This document shows positions 7,256 to 15,562 of a DNA stretch of 64,000 nt, piece by piece. The translations under genes were made by a program, and so were the position numbers. The notes beneath the pieces are model-generated. The model worked only from the letters and a program-made list of their open reading frames with translations, had not been told where the DNA came from and did no database searches. The stretch is from positions 1-64,000 of the forward strand of contig NEUS01000001.1 of the NCBI GenBank assembly GCA_002288455.1, in the 5' to 3' direction. This DNA is from Opitutia bacterium Tous-C1TDCM. GTDB lineage: Bacteria > Verrucomicrobiota > Verrucomicrobiia > Opitutales > Opitutaceae. Numbering within the stretch: position 1 is the stretch's first letter; every line of letters starts with the position of its first letter.

Positions 7256-8689
7256 ATGACCCCCGCTTCGATTTTGCCCCGTGTCTTGGCTTGGTTTTTC
7301 GCGCTCGCGACCGTGGCGGCCGCGCAGCCCGCGACGAAACCCAACATCATCTTCATTCTCGCGGACGACCTCGGCTACGGGGAACTCGGCTGCTACGGGC
7401 AGGAGCTGATCGCCACGCCGCACCTGGATCGCATGGCGGCCGAGGGCATGAAGTTCACGCAAGTGTATGCGGGAAGCACGGTGTGCGCGCCTTCGCGGAG
7501 CGTCCTGATGACGGGGCAGCATCTCGGCCGGACCACGGTGCGCGGCAACGCGGGCAACCGGGGGATCGACGCCCAGTCGCTGGCGGCCACTGACGTCACC
7601 GTCGCGAAAGTGCTTCAGCGCGCCGGCTATGCGACCGGTCTCGTCGGCAAGTGGGGTCTGGGCGAGCTGCATCAGGCGGGCGAACCGCGGAAGCAGGGTT
7701 TCGATTTCTATTTCGGCTACCTCAACCAGGGACACGCCCACAACCACTACCCCGATTTTCTTTGGCGCGACGGCGAGAAAGTGCCGTTGCCGAACGATCG
7801 GGTACCGGTCGGGGATCGCGACGGCGTCGGTTACGCGACGAAGCCCATGGTTTACGCCGGAGACCGGTTGGCCGAGGAAGCCGTGGCCTTCGTGGAAAGA
7901 CACCGCGCGCGGCCGTTCTTTCTCTTCTATTCGATGATCTCGCCGCATGCGAACAACGAGCGCAGCCGCGCCTTGGGCGACGGCAACGAGGTGCCCGATC
8001 TCGGGATCTACGCCGGCAAGCCGTGGAACCGCGCGACCAAGGCGCACGCGGCGATGGTCTCGCGCCTCGACCGCGATGTCGGGACGCTGCTGGCAAAACT
8101 CGAACAACTCGGGCTCGACGAAAAGACCCTGGTGATGTTTTCGAGCGACAACGGACCGCACCGCGAAGGCGGGCCGGACTACGACCCCGCGTTCTTCAAG
8201 CCGAGCGGCCCCTTCAGCGGCTTGAAGCGCAGCCTGACGGATGGCGGCATCCGCGTGCCGTTCCTCGCGCGCTGGCCCGGGCAGATCAAGGCCGGGACGG
8301 TGGCGGGGCACGTCGCGTATTTCGGCGATATGATGGCGACCTGGGCGGAACTGGCGCAGGCCGCGACCCCGCCCGATCTGAACAGCGTGAGCCTGGTGCC
8401 GACCTTGCTCGGCCGCGGGCCGCAGCCGAAACACGACTACCTGTACTGGGAATTCTACGAGCAGGGCGTCAGCCAGGCCCTGCTGCTGGACGGCCGTTGG
8501 AAAGCGCTCCGGCTGAAGACCACGACGGCGCCGATCCAGCTTTTCGACCTGCAGACCGATCCGGCGGAAAAGAAAAACATCGCCGTGGAGCGGACCGATC
8601 TCGTGGCCCGGGCCGAGGGTCTGATGAAGACGGTCCGGACCGACAACAAATACTGGAAGCTCGGCGTGCCGCCGCCCGCGGCTCCCTGA
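7256..8689 (+). CDS. Secreted sulfatase (arylsulfatase, type I)
   Basis: 477 residues with a signal peptide (cleavage about A23-Q24). It shows the type-I sulfatase hallmarks: metal ligands in 'ILADDLGYGELGCYG' (D37, D38) and the maturation motif C-A-P-S-R (C77-R81), where Cys becomes formylglycine. Further on are 'TGLVGKWGLGE' with the active-site lysine and 'MFSSDNGPHREGG' with the later metal ligands. Full length for the family. It hydrolyses sulfate esters, probably of sulfated polysaccharides or glycans, outside the cytoplasm. Maturation needs an anaerobic or FGE-type sulfatase-maturing enzyme, which is not in this window. It is convergent with the kinase gene at 8714. Confidence 0.92.
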   Translation: MTPASILPRVLAWFFALATVAAAQPATKPNIIFILADDLGYGELGCYGQELIATPHLDRMAAEGMKFTQVYAGSTVCAPSRSVLMTGQHLGRTTVRGNAGNRGIDAQSLAATDVTVAKVLQRAGYATGLVGKWGLGELHQAGEPRKQGFDFYFGYLNQGHAHNHYPDFLWRDGEKVPLPNDRVPVGDRDGVGYATKPMVYAGDRLAEEAVAFVERHRARPFFLFYSMISPHANNERSRALGDGNEVPDLGIYAGKPWNRATKAHAAMVSRLDRDVGTLLAKLEQLGLDEKTLVMFSSDNGPHREGGPDYDPAFFKPSGPFSGLKRSLTDGGIRVPFLARWPGQIKAGTVAGHVAYFGDMMATWAELAQAATPPDLNSVSLVPTLLGRGPQPKHDYLYWEFYEQGVSQALLLDGRWKALRLKTTTAPIQLFDLQTDPAEKKNIAVERTDLVARAEGLMKTVRTDNKYWKLGVPPPAAP

Positions 8690-8713
8690 GCGCCGAGCCC
8701 GCGGCCGCCGGCG

Positions 8714-9811
8714 TCAGTCGCCGAGCGGCAGCGTGAAATAGAACAGCGCCCCCTTGCCCGGTGCGCTCGGGGCGACGCCGATTTTGCCGCCGTGGTCCTC
8801 GACGATCTTGCGGCAGATCGTGAGGCCGAGGCCGGTGCCGTGCTTTTTGCCGTGGGTGGCGAACGGCTGGAAGAGCGAGGCGGCGATCTCGGGCGCGATC
8901 CCGCGGCCCGTATCCTCGATTTCGAGACGCAGCTCGGTCGCCGCGGGCAGATACCGCAGCGTCACGCCGCCGCCGTCGGGCAGTTCGTCGACGGCGTTGT
9001 TGACCAGATTGTAGAAGAGCCGCGAAAGCCGGCGCGGGTCGATCCGGACGAGCACTTGCGGCGGCGGATCGAAACGGAGTTCGACGTGGCGGACGGCGAT
9101 CTCGTCGCGGATTTCCTCGGCCAGCGGCTGCATGAAGTCGGCGAACGGCGTGGGCTGCAGATCGGGGCGCTGGCCGCTCGGTTTGGTAAACTCGATCAGC
9201 TCCTGCAGCATGTTGGTCATCCGGTCGATTTGGCGCGTGATGCTGCGCTTGGCCTTCGCCTTGATGGCGTCGGGGGCGTCGGCATCGCAGAGCATCTCGG
9301 CGGTGAGCCCGATGATGGTCAGCGGATTTTTGAAATCATGGACGATCGTGCCGGCGAAACGGCCGACGACCGCGAGGCGTTCGGCCTGCAGGATTTCGTC
9401 GACGTACTTCCGGTTGAGCGCGCGCATGCGCGCGCTGAACTCGCGCAGGAGGTTGAGCGCGAGGTGCGGGCGTTTTTCGAGCAGACGGAGCAAGATATCG
9501 CGGCCGACAAACAGCGTCGTCGTCGCCGTCTCGGCCGTGGCGGTGGCGGAGCGCGGCGCCTCGTCGACCACGGCCATCTCGCCGAAGAAATCGCCGGGGC
9601 CGATGACGGCTAGGGTGCGGGGTTCGTTCTGCCCCACGACGGCGGAGATGCGGACCTGCCCGGTCTCGACGATATGGAAACCGTCGCCGGCGTCGCCGGC
9701 GGAAAAAATCACTTCCCCGGACCGGTAATTTTTCCGGCGGCTCTCGGGGGCGAGCGCACGGAGTTCGTCGCTCAGGACGCCGGCAGGTCGCGGGCCGCTG
9801 GGGGAAGACAT
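8714..9811 (-). CDS. Soluble histidine kinase with N-terminal cyclic-nucleotide-binding domain
   Basis: 365 residues without transmembrane segments. Residues about 15-130 form a CNB/Crp-type sensor with the phosphate-binding cassette 'FGEMAVVDEAPRSATATA' (76-93). The HisKA phospho-acceptor is H158 in 'GTIVHDFKNPLTII'. HATPase_c motifs are N box 'FYNLVNNAVDEL' (about 267-277), G1 'DTGRGIAP' (300-307) and G2 'GTGLGL' (325-330). The family autophosphorylates and passes phosphate to a response regulator; binding of cAMP/cGMP or another ligand by the CNB domain is inferred. No regulator gene adjoins it, so the partner is elsewhere. A perfect 34-nt palindrome lies upstream of its start. Confidence 0.9.
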   Translation of the reverse strand: MSSPSGPRPAGVLSDELRALAPESRRKNYRSGEVIFSAGDAGDGFHIVETGQVRISAVVGQNEPRTLAVIGPGDFFGEMAVVDEAPRSATATAETATTTLFVGRDILLRLLEKRPHLALNLLREFSARMRALNRKYVDEILQAERLAVVGRFAGTIVHDFKNPLTIIGLTAEMLCDADAPDAIKAKAKRSITRQIDRMTNMLQELIEFTKPSGQRPDLQPTPFADFMQPLAEEIRDEIAVRHVELRFDPPPQVLVRIDPRRLSRLFYNLVNNAVDELPDGGGVTLRYLPAATELRLEIEDTGRGIAPEIAASLFQPFATHGKKHGTGLGLTICRKIVEDHGGKIGVAPSAPGKGALFYFTLPLGD

Positions 9812-9875
9812 GGCGGAGCAGCCTAACTCGGCGCCGCAATCCCACAAGCGGGGAGATGGGAATGGCGCCACGGAA

Positions 9876-9909
9876 GGGGAGGAGCCCGGAGCGCTCCGGG
9901 CTCCTCCCC
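9876..9909. other. Perfect 34-nt palindrome (17-bp arms, no spacer)
   Basis: The left arm 9876-9892 and right arm 9893-9909 are exact reverse complements, centred on GGAGCGCTCC. It lies 9 nt beyond the stop codon of the small secreted protein gene (9919) on the minus strand and 65 nt before the kinase start. It could act as a transcript-end hairpin, but no T-run follows. It could also be a REP-like element. Confidence 0.7.
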
Positions 9910-9918
9910 GGAACCGTG

Positions 9919-10314
9919 CTACTTGATCGCGACCAAAGGGGAGTCTGCCGGAGCCGGCGGCAGCGCGGCGGCCAGCGCCGGCGCGGCGAGCCGGAGCTCG
10001 CTCACCCGGCCGGTGTTGAACCGGACGACGAGCGTGCCGGTGGCGGCGCTGTCCGCGACGCGGCGGCGGTGGTAGAGCCAGCTGCCATCGGGCAGCACGG
10101 CGTCGGGCCGGCCGAGCCGGGCGGAAACGTGGACGCGGAACGAGCCGGCCTCGATATGTTCGCCGACGTTGGCGACGGCGATCGAGCCGTGGCGCTGCAG
10201 CAGCTGCGCGGCGGGATCGGCGGGAGCGGCGGGGGACGCGGGGGACGCGGACACGGCGGCGGCGATGGCGGCGACCGTGGAGAGGAGGAGGAGCGGATGG
10301 AGGATGGATTTCAT
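9919..10314 (-). CDS. Small secreted protein of unknown function
   Basis: 131 residues starting with a clear signal peptide (MKSILHPLLLLSTVAAIAAA) and continuing into an Ala/Pro-rich segment. A short possibly beta-rich domain follows ('AGSFRVHVSARLGRPDAVLPDGSWLYHRR', 'GTLVVRFNTGRVSELRL'). No catalytic motif is recognised. It may be a periplasmic protein. It is transcribed away from the LytS-type kinase gene at 10505, with a 190-nt divergent region between. Confidence 0.6.
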   Translation of the reverse strand: MKSILHPLLLLSTVAAIAAAVSASPASPAAPADPAAQLLQRHGSIAVANVGEHIEAGSFRVHVSARLGRPDAVLPDGSWLYHRRRVADSAATGTLVVRFNTGRVSELRLAAPALAAALPPAPADSPLVAIK

Positions 10315-10384
10315 GGCGGGAAGGCCGCGCGATGGCGGACGGCGGGCAATGTGGCGAACCCGGCCGGCCGGGCCGATGGATTCC

Positions 10385-10459
10385 GAGCCAACGGCTCGCC
10401 GCGGTGGCGAACCGCGGCCGGCCCCGAGTGAACGGCTCGACCGGCGAGCCAACGGCTCG
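10385..10459. repeat. Three spaced GAGCC-AAC-GGCTC palindromes
   Basis: GAGCCAACGGCTCG occurs at 10385-10398 and 10446-10459, and a degenerate form (GAGTGAACGGCTCG) at 10426-10439. GCCGCGGT/ACCGCGGC forms another inverted repeat between the first two. They lie in the divergent region between 10314 and 10505 and are placed as operator or hairpin candidates for either gene. Confidence 0.45.
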
Positions 10460-10504
10460 GGAACCGTCTCGACGGCTGCGGCCGGCGCGGCGAACCTCGG
10501 GGCG

Positions 10505-12286
10505 ATGCTGCGGCGCGTTCTCCCGCTTCTGGTTTGGCTGCTCGCCGTCCCTCTCCCGGCGGCGCAGCCCGGCCCGCCGTCCGCGCCGGAAATCCGGCCG
10601 CCGGCGGAGCCCGTGCTGCGCTTCCGCGTCGGCGACGATCCGCGCTGGGCGGATCCGGCCCACGACGATTCCGCTTGGCAGATCATCGCTCCGCGCGAGC
10701 TGCCGGCGCGCCGCGGCATCTACTGGGTGCGCTTTCGCGTGCGGTCGCAGCCGCGGCCGCCGGACGGACTGCTCTTCAAGGTCGTGGCGAGCTACGATCT
10801 CCATTGGGACGGCCGGCTGATCGGCCGGAACGGGCGGGTCGGCGCCTCCCCGGACGACGAGAGTCCGGGTTTTGTGGATACGCTATTCCAGCTGCCGCCC
10901 GACCTGCTGGGCCCGGGCGAGCACACCGTCGCCCTGCGGATGTCGAGTTGGCACACCGGGTTTCCCGGGCCGACCTACGGCCTGCTGCTGGCGCGGGGAA
11001 ACTTCCGCGCCATGCTCGTGGAGCGTTCCCGCACCGCACTCCTTTCGGTCATGGCGGTCGGGGCCGCGCTCGTCGCCGCGGTGGTCTTCGGGCTCATGTG
11101 GCTCCTCGCCGGACGGCGCCGATCGCTGCTTGTCTGCAGCGCGCTCTTCGCCGTCGTGGCCCTGCTGCAGGCCTTGCAGGCTTGGCGCTGGCTCTACGAA
11201 TACCCGTACGACTGGCATTACCCGCGGCTCCTCGTGATCACGGTGCTCGCGACGGCGCTCGCCGTGCTGCTGCCGGTCTTTTTGCTCGTGCATTTCGAGC
11301 TGCGCCGCCGGCGCGCCTGGGTGTTTGCGCCTCTGGCCGGGATGCTGGTGCACGCGTGGTTCAGCACGCCGTTCTACAACGGCATCAGCCTCTACGCGTG
11401 CGCGGTCGGGTTCGCCGTCGCGCTCGGCGTGGCGACCGCCGCCGTGGCGCGGCGCCGGCGCGGCGCGGCGGTCGCGGCGGCGGGGCTCGCCGTCAGTCTC
11501 GTGGCGCTGATCGCTGCCCCGCGGGATTTCCTCGACCAGGCTTTTTTTCTCAGCGCCGGCCCGGCCCTGCTCGGCCTGCTGGTCACCGTCGTGCTGGAAT
11601 TGCGCGAAGAGCGCCGCGCTGCCCGCCGGATGGAGCTCACCGCGGCCCGGCTCGAGACGGAGCTGTTGAAGAAAAACATCCAGCCGCACTTCCTGCTCAA
11701 CACGCTGGCGACGATCCAGGAAGTCATCGAGCAGGAGCCGCGGACGGCGGTGACGCTGATCGACGCCCTCGCGGCCGAGTTCCGGATCCTGAGCCGGGTG
11801 GCGGGCAAGACCCTCGTCCCGCTCGGCGAGGAACTCGACCTCTGCCGCGCGCACCTCCGCGTGATGAGCCTGCGCAAGGGCGCCGTCTGCGAGCTTGCGG
11901 CCCGCGGGATCGATGCCGCGGCGCCGATTCCGCCGGCGTTGTTCCACACCTTGGTCGAGAACGGCCTCACTCACCTTGCGCCCCGGGGCGGCCGGATCGA
12001 ATTCGACCTGCGCGCCGACCGGCTGGCAGTCGGTGTGCGCTACACGCTCACGGCCCGCGGGGAGCGGCAGGCGGCGGCGGCCGAGCCGCGCGAGGGCACC
12101 GGGTTGCGCTACGTGCGCGCGCGGCTGGAGGAGAGTTTCACCGGGGCTTGGTCGCTGGCCGGGGTGCCCGTGCCCGAAGGCTGGGAAACGATGATCGAAA
12201 TCCATTCGCCGGCGGCCGTCGCGCCGCTGCGCGAGGCCGCGCCGCCGGCGTGGCCGCAGCCGCAGCCGCAGCCCGCTTCGCCGTGA
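10505..12286 (+). CDS. LytS/YesM-type sensor histidine kinase (His_kinase family)
   Basis: 593 residues. A signal-anchor is followed by an extracytoplasmic beta-sandwich-like region (about 35-165, 'YWVRFRVR', 'FKVVASYDLHWDGRLIG') as in 7TMR-DISM or galactose-binding-like sensors. About seven membrane helices follow (170-370), then a short coiled coil and the His_kinase domain with H395 in 'NIQPHFLLNTLATIQ'. The ATPase part is divergent but shows the N-box-like 'FHTLVENGLTHL' and the G2-like 'GTGLRYVRARL'. The stop TGA overlaps the GTG start of the response regulator, so the two form a translationally coupled two-component system. The signal is unknown. Confidence 0.88.
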   Translation: MLRRVLPLLVWLLAVPLPAAQPGPPSAPEIRPPAEPVLRFRVGDDPRWADPAHDDSAWQIIAPRELPARRGIYWVRFRVRSQPRPPDGLLFKVVASYDLHWDGRLIGRNGRVGASPDDESPGFVDTLFQLPPDLLGPGEHTVALRMSSWHTGFPGPTYGLLLARGNFRAMLVERSRTALLSVMAVGAALVAAVVFGLMWLLAGRRRSLLVCSALFAVVALLQALQAWRWLYEYPYDWHYPRLLVITVLATALAVLLPVFLLVHFELRRRRAWVFAPLAGMLVHAWFSTPFYNGISLYACAVGFAVALGVATAAVARRRRGAAVAAAGLAVSLVALIAAPRDFLDQAFFLSAGPALLGLLVTVVLELREERRAARRMELTAARLETELLKKNIQPHFLLNTLATIQEVIEQEPRTAVTLIDALAAEFRILSRVAGKTLVPLGEELDLCRAHLRVMSLRKGAVCELAARGIDAAAPIPPALFHTLVENGLTHLAPRGGRIEFDLRADRLAVGVRYTLTARGERQAAAAEPREGTGLRYVRARLEESFTGAWSLAGVPVPEGWETMIEIHSPAAVAPLREAAPPAWPQPQPQPASP

Positions 12287-12981
12287 GAATACTGATCGTC
12301 GAGGACGAGCCGCTGCTGGCGCAGCGCCTGGAACGATTCTGCCGGGAAATCCTCGGCGAGAAACTGGAGTCCGTCCGTTGGGCCTCGCTGTGGGCGGAGG
12401 CCGCGGCCCGGCTCGACGAATCGCCGATCGACCTGCTGCTGCTCGACCTCAATCTCCACGGCCGCGACGGCATGCAGTTGCTGGCCGCGAGCGTGGCGGG
12501 TTCGTTCCACACCGTTGTCGTTTCGGCCAACACCGACCAGGCCCTCCGCGCCTTCGAGTACGGAGTGATCGATTTTGTACCGAAGCCGTTCTCGCAGGAA
12601 CGGCTCGCGCTCGCGTTGCGCCGGGCCTCGGAAAAGGACGCCCGGAGCGCCGGTGCGGCCAAGTACCTTGCGGTGCGCAAGGCCGGGCGTGTCGAGCTGA
12701 TCGCGATCGACGACATTGTGTACGCCGAAGGCGCCGGCGCCTACGCCGAGCTCGTACTGGCGGACGGCCGCCGCGAGCTGCACGACAAGACCCTCGAGAA
12801 ACTGCAGGCGTTGCTGCCGCCCGGTTTCGAGCGGATCCACAAGAGCTACCTGGTGCGCTGGAGCGCGATCAAGGCGCTGTATGCGCAGGAGGGCAGCCGC
12901 TACGAAGCCGAGCTGCGTTCCGGCCTGCGCCTGCCCGTGGGCCGCAGCCGCTACAAGGAACTGCGCGCGTTGCTCGGTTAG
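12283..12981 (+). CDS. LytTR-family response regulator
   Basis: 232 residues from GTG 12283, which overlaps the kinase stop codon (GTGA). The receiver domain has the acidic pocket 'IVEDEP' and the phospho-acceptor D55 in 'LLLLDLNLHG', then the switch Ser/Thr ('VVVSAN') and the conserved Lys ('VPKPF'). The C-terminal LytTR DNA-binding domain covers about 135-232 ('YLAVRKAGRVELIAIDDIVYAEG', 'RIHKSYLV'). It is the cognate partner of the kinase encoded just upstream. Its stop codon overlaps that of the convergent gene at 12978. Confidence 0.92.
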   Translation: MRILIVEDEPLLAQRLERFCREILGEKLESVRWASLWAEAAARLDESPIDLLLLDLNLHGRDGMQLLAASVAGSFHTVVVSANTDQALRAFEYGVIDFVPKPFSQERLALALRRASEKDARSAGAAKYLAVRKAGRVELIAIDDIVYAEGAGAYAELVLADGRRELHDKTLEKLQALLPPGFERIHKSYLVRWSAIKALYAQEGSRYEAELRSGLRLPVGRSRYKELRALLG

Positions 12982-13454
12982 CGGCCGCCGGGCTGCTTCT
13001 TTGCGTCCGGCGCGGGTGCCGGCACGCGGCAGGATTGCCACGCGAGGAAACGCCAGCGGCCGTTTTCCTGCCGCCAGACGGCAAGGTAGCCGAGGTCGAG
13101 TTTGTTGACGCCGGACGCGTTGCGCACCGTGGCGAGCACGCGGCCGTGCTGGAGCACGATGCCGGGGCCGGCCGGGACGAAGGTGCGATCCTTGTGCTCG
13201 AAGGATTCGTAGACGGATTTTTTGGATACGAGCGCGGCGACGAACGTGGCCTTGGTGTCGACCTTGGTGTTCGAGTGCGCGTAGTGGAGGTCGTCGGAGA
13301 AGATGGCCTCAAGCCGGGCACGGTCGCCGGCGGTCGTGGCGGCGAGGCGTTCGTCGTCCGCCGCGCGCACGGCGGCAATCAGGGCGGAGTCCGCCGCGCG
13401 GAGCGGCAGGAGGGCGAGGCAGAGCAGGGGCAGGCAGCGGAGCAGGAATTTCAT
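12978..13454 (-). CDS. Secreted SnoaL/NTF2-like (DUF4440) protein
   Basis: 158 residues with signal peptide (MKFLLRCLPLLCLALLPLRA). The pattern 'AVRAADDERLAATTAGDRARLEAIFSDDLHYAHSNTKVDTKA' and the C-terminal 'YLAVWRQENGRWRFLAWQS' is that of the NTF2-like/DUF4440 cone fold used by small isomerases and binding proteins. No enzyme assignment is possible. The last codons overlap the end of the convergent response-regulator gene by 4 nt (TTAG shared by both stops). Confidence 0.8.
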   Translation of the reverse strand: MKFLLRCLPLLCLALLPLRAADSALIAAVRAADDERLAATTAGDRARLEAIFSDDLHYAHSNTKVDTKATFVAALVSKKSVYESFEHKDRTFVPAGPGIVLQHGRVLATVRNASGVNKLDLGYLAVWRQENGRWRFLAWQSCRVPAPAPDAKKQPGGR

Positions 13455-13536
13455 GGGGTGGTAAAGTCGCGCCAGCGAAACCGCCCCCCGGCCGGCGCGC
13501 AAGCCGCCCCTGCGCCGGTTCCGCGACGCGGCCGCG

Positions 13537-14475
13537 TTACTTCCGGTCGTAGCGCAGCAGCCGCTTCGTTTCCTCGGAGGCCACGAAGATCGATTTGCCG
13601 TCGGCGGAGAAGCAGACCGCTTCCGCCTGCGGCAGCGCGTGCGGCGCCAGTTTCTCCGGCGTGCGGCCCAGCGCCTTGGCCCAGGATTCGCCGGCGGCGC
13701 GGGGAAACACGAGCACGTTGCCGTAGGTCAGCACGACCGCCGCCGAACCGTCGGGCGCGAAATCCATCGCGCAGGGCCAGGCCCGCATGCGACCGAGCCG
13801 GGCGTTGAGCAGAAGTTGGCCGGCGGACGCCTTCGGCAGGTGCGGGACGGTGCCGACGAGCCGTGCGTTCACCGTGGCGGAAACGAGCGGACCCGCGGGC
13901 AGGGCGATGCGGTAGAGCCGCGGGACTTCGTCGCGTTTGGAGAGCAGGTAGATCGCGCGTTCGCGCGGATCGACGGCGAGCGCCTCGACGTCGCGGGCGC
14001 CGTCCTCATAGGAGACCGTGAGCGTGGCCGCGGGTTGCTCCGCAAGCCGGCCGGCCGCGGCCAAGGCGGCGCGGTCGGGCTCGGCGACGAAGTGGATCAG
14101 CACCGAGCGGCGCACGGCGTCGTTGTCCCCGACGTCGCCGACCACGAGCCAGGGTTTCCCATCGAGCACGACGGACGCGAGGTCCTCCCAATCCGTATTC
14201 TTGACGCCGCCGACCTGCAGGGTGCCGACGGGGTTGCCGTCGGGATCGATGGCGTGGAGGAAGGGCGGGTTGCCGCTGTCGTCGTGCAGCCAGAGCAGGC
14301 CGGGATTCCGGAGCGAAGGAGCGAGGCCGCTGGTCTCGCGTTTGGCCGGACCTTCGATTTTGCCCGCTTCGACCGGACCGCCGAATGCCGGCTCCGCCGC
14401 GCGAAGGGCCGCCGCCAGGACAAGGCCGGTCGCGGCCCAAGCCACCCAACGGGAAAAACGGCGCAGCGATTGCAT
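13537..14475 (-). CDS. Secreted beta-propeller-like protein
   Basis: 312 residues with signal peptide (about 1-26). Repeating beta-rich modules with Asp-Gly turns ('LLWLHDDSGNPPFLHAIDPDGNPVGTLQVGG', 'WEDLASVVLDGKPWLVVGDVGDN', 'CFSADGKSIFVASEETKRLLRYDR') suggest a beta-propeller resembling esterase-like or SdiA-regulated phytase-like families. No catalytic residues are evident. It is divergent from deoC with 114 nt between them and probably transcribed alone. Confidence 0.65.
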   Translation of the reverse strand: MQSLRRFSRWVAWAATGLVLAAALRAAEPAFGGPVEAGKIEGPAKRETSGLAPSLRNPGLLWLHDDSGNPPFLHAIDPDGNPVGTLQVGGVKNTDWEDLASVVLDGKPWLVVGDVGDNDAVRRSVLIHFVAEPDRAALAAAGRLAEQPAATLTVSYEDGARDVEALAVDPRERAIYLLSKRDEVPRLYRIALPAGPLVSATVNARLVGTVPHLPKASAGQLLLNARLGRMRAWPCAMDFAPDGSAAVVLTYGNVLVFPRAAGESWAKALGRTPEKLAPHALPQAEAVCFSADGKSIFVASEETKRLLRYDRK

Positions 14476-14589
14476 GGCTGTGTCGACGCGGTTCCGGGCG
14501 AATTGTTCAATCCAAAATTCCCACGCCCCCGATTCCGCCGCCGCGGACTTTTCGTTTGTTTCGGACCCTGCGCCGCCGATAGTGCCCGC

Positions 14590-15534
14590 ATGCTTGCCAA
14601 GTCTTCGTCCGCCGCGCTCCGGCGGTTGTTCGATGCCGTCGGCCCCGTGGACGCCGTCGGCATCGAGGAGCGCGTTGCCAAGTACGGTACGCGCTCGATC
14701 AAGAAAAACGCCAAACTCTGGGGCCTGAAAACCGCCGTCTCGATGGTCGATCTCACGACCCTCGAGGGCAAGGACACGCCCGGCAAGGTCGCCTCCCTGT
14801 GCCGCAAGGCGGTGCAGCCGCACGACGCCGACCTCGACGTCCCGCGCGTCGCCGCCGTCTGCGTTTACCCGGCCATGGTGCGGCACGCGCGCCGCGCCCT
14901 CGGGACCGGCACGGGCGTAAAGATCGCCTCCGTCGCGACCGCGTTTCCCAGCGGCCAGGCGCCGCTCGAGACCCGGCTCGCCGAAGTGCGCGCGGCCGTG
15001 GCCGACGGCGCCGACGAGATCGACATGGTGATCAACCGCGGGGCGTTTCTCGCGGGCGAATTCGCCGCGGTGCAGGACGAGATCGCCGCGGTGGTCGAGG
15101 CCTGCGGACCGGCCGCGCTGAAGGTGATTCTCGAGGTCAGCGAACTGGAAACGTACGACAACATCCGGGCCGCGTCCTTCCTCGCGCTGCAGGTGATCCG
15201 CCCCGGCGATTTCATCAAGACCAGCACCGGCAAGACCTCGCTCAACGCCACGCTGGGCAACAACCAGGTCATGATCGACGCGATCCGCGACCACTACCTC
15301 GATACCGGCATCGCCATCGGCATGAAACCCGCCGGCGGCATCCGCACCGCGAAGCAGGCGCTGACGTTCCTCGTCGCCGTGAAGGAAACGCTCGGCGACG
15401 CCTGGCTCACCAACACGCGCTACCGCTTCGGCGCGAGCTCGCTGCTCAACGACCTGCTCCGCCAGCTCGCGAAAGAAAAGTCCGGTGCGTATCAGGCGCC
15501 GTATTACTTCAGCGAAGCCGCCGAGTCCTACTGA
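14590..15534 (+). CDS. deoC: Deoxyribose-phosphate aldolase
   Basis: 314 residues. It cleaves 2-deoxy-D-ribose 5-phosphate to glyceraldehyde 3-phosphate and acetaldehyde. The Schiff-base lysine is K210 in 'DFIKTSTGKTS', the second active-site lysine is K246 in 'GMKPAGGIRTAKQA', and the proton-relay Asp is in 'DEIDMVINRGAF'. The N-terminal extension of about 70 residues makes it the longer type of DERA, nearer the animal enzyme than the E. coli one. No Shine-Dalgarno is seen. A GATAGT hexamer ends 6 nt before the ATG and could be a -10 box giving an almost leaderless transcript (speculative). Two aldehyde dehydrogenase-like genes follow, suited to removing the acetaldehyde. Confidence 0.93.
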   Translation: MLAKSSSAALRRLFDAVGPVDAVGIEERVAKYGTRSIKKNAKLWGLKTAVSMVDLTTLEGKDTPGKVASLCRKAVQPHDADLDVPRVAAVCVYPAMVRHARRALGTGTGVKIASVATAFPSGQAPLETRLAEVRAAVADGADEIDMVINRGAFLAGEFAAVQDEIAAVVEACGPAALKVILEVSELETYDNIRAASFLALQVIRPGDFIKTSTGKTSLNATLGNNQVMIDAIRDHYLDTGIAIGMKPAGGIRTAKQALTFLVAVKETLGDAWLTNTRYRFGASSLLNDLLRQLAKEKSGAYQAPYYFSEAAESY

Positions 15535-15562
15535 GTTCCCGTCCGCCCATTCCGAATTTTCC

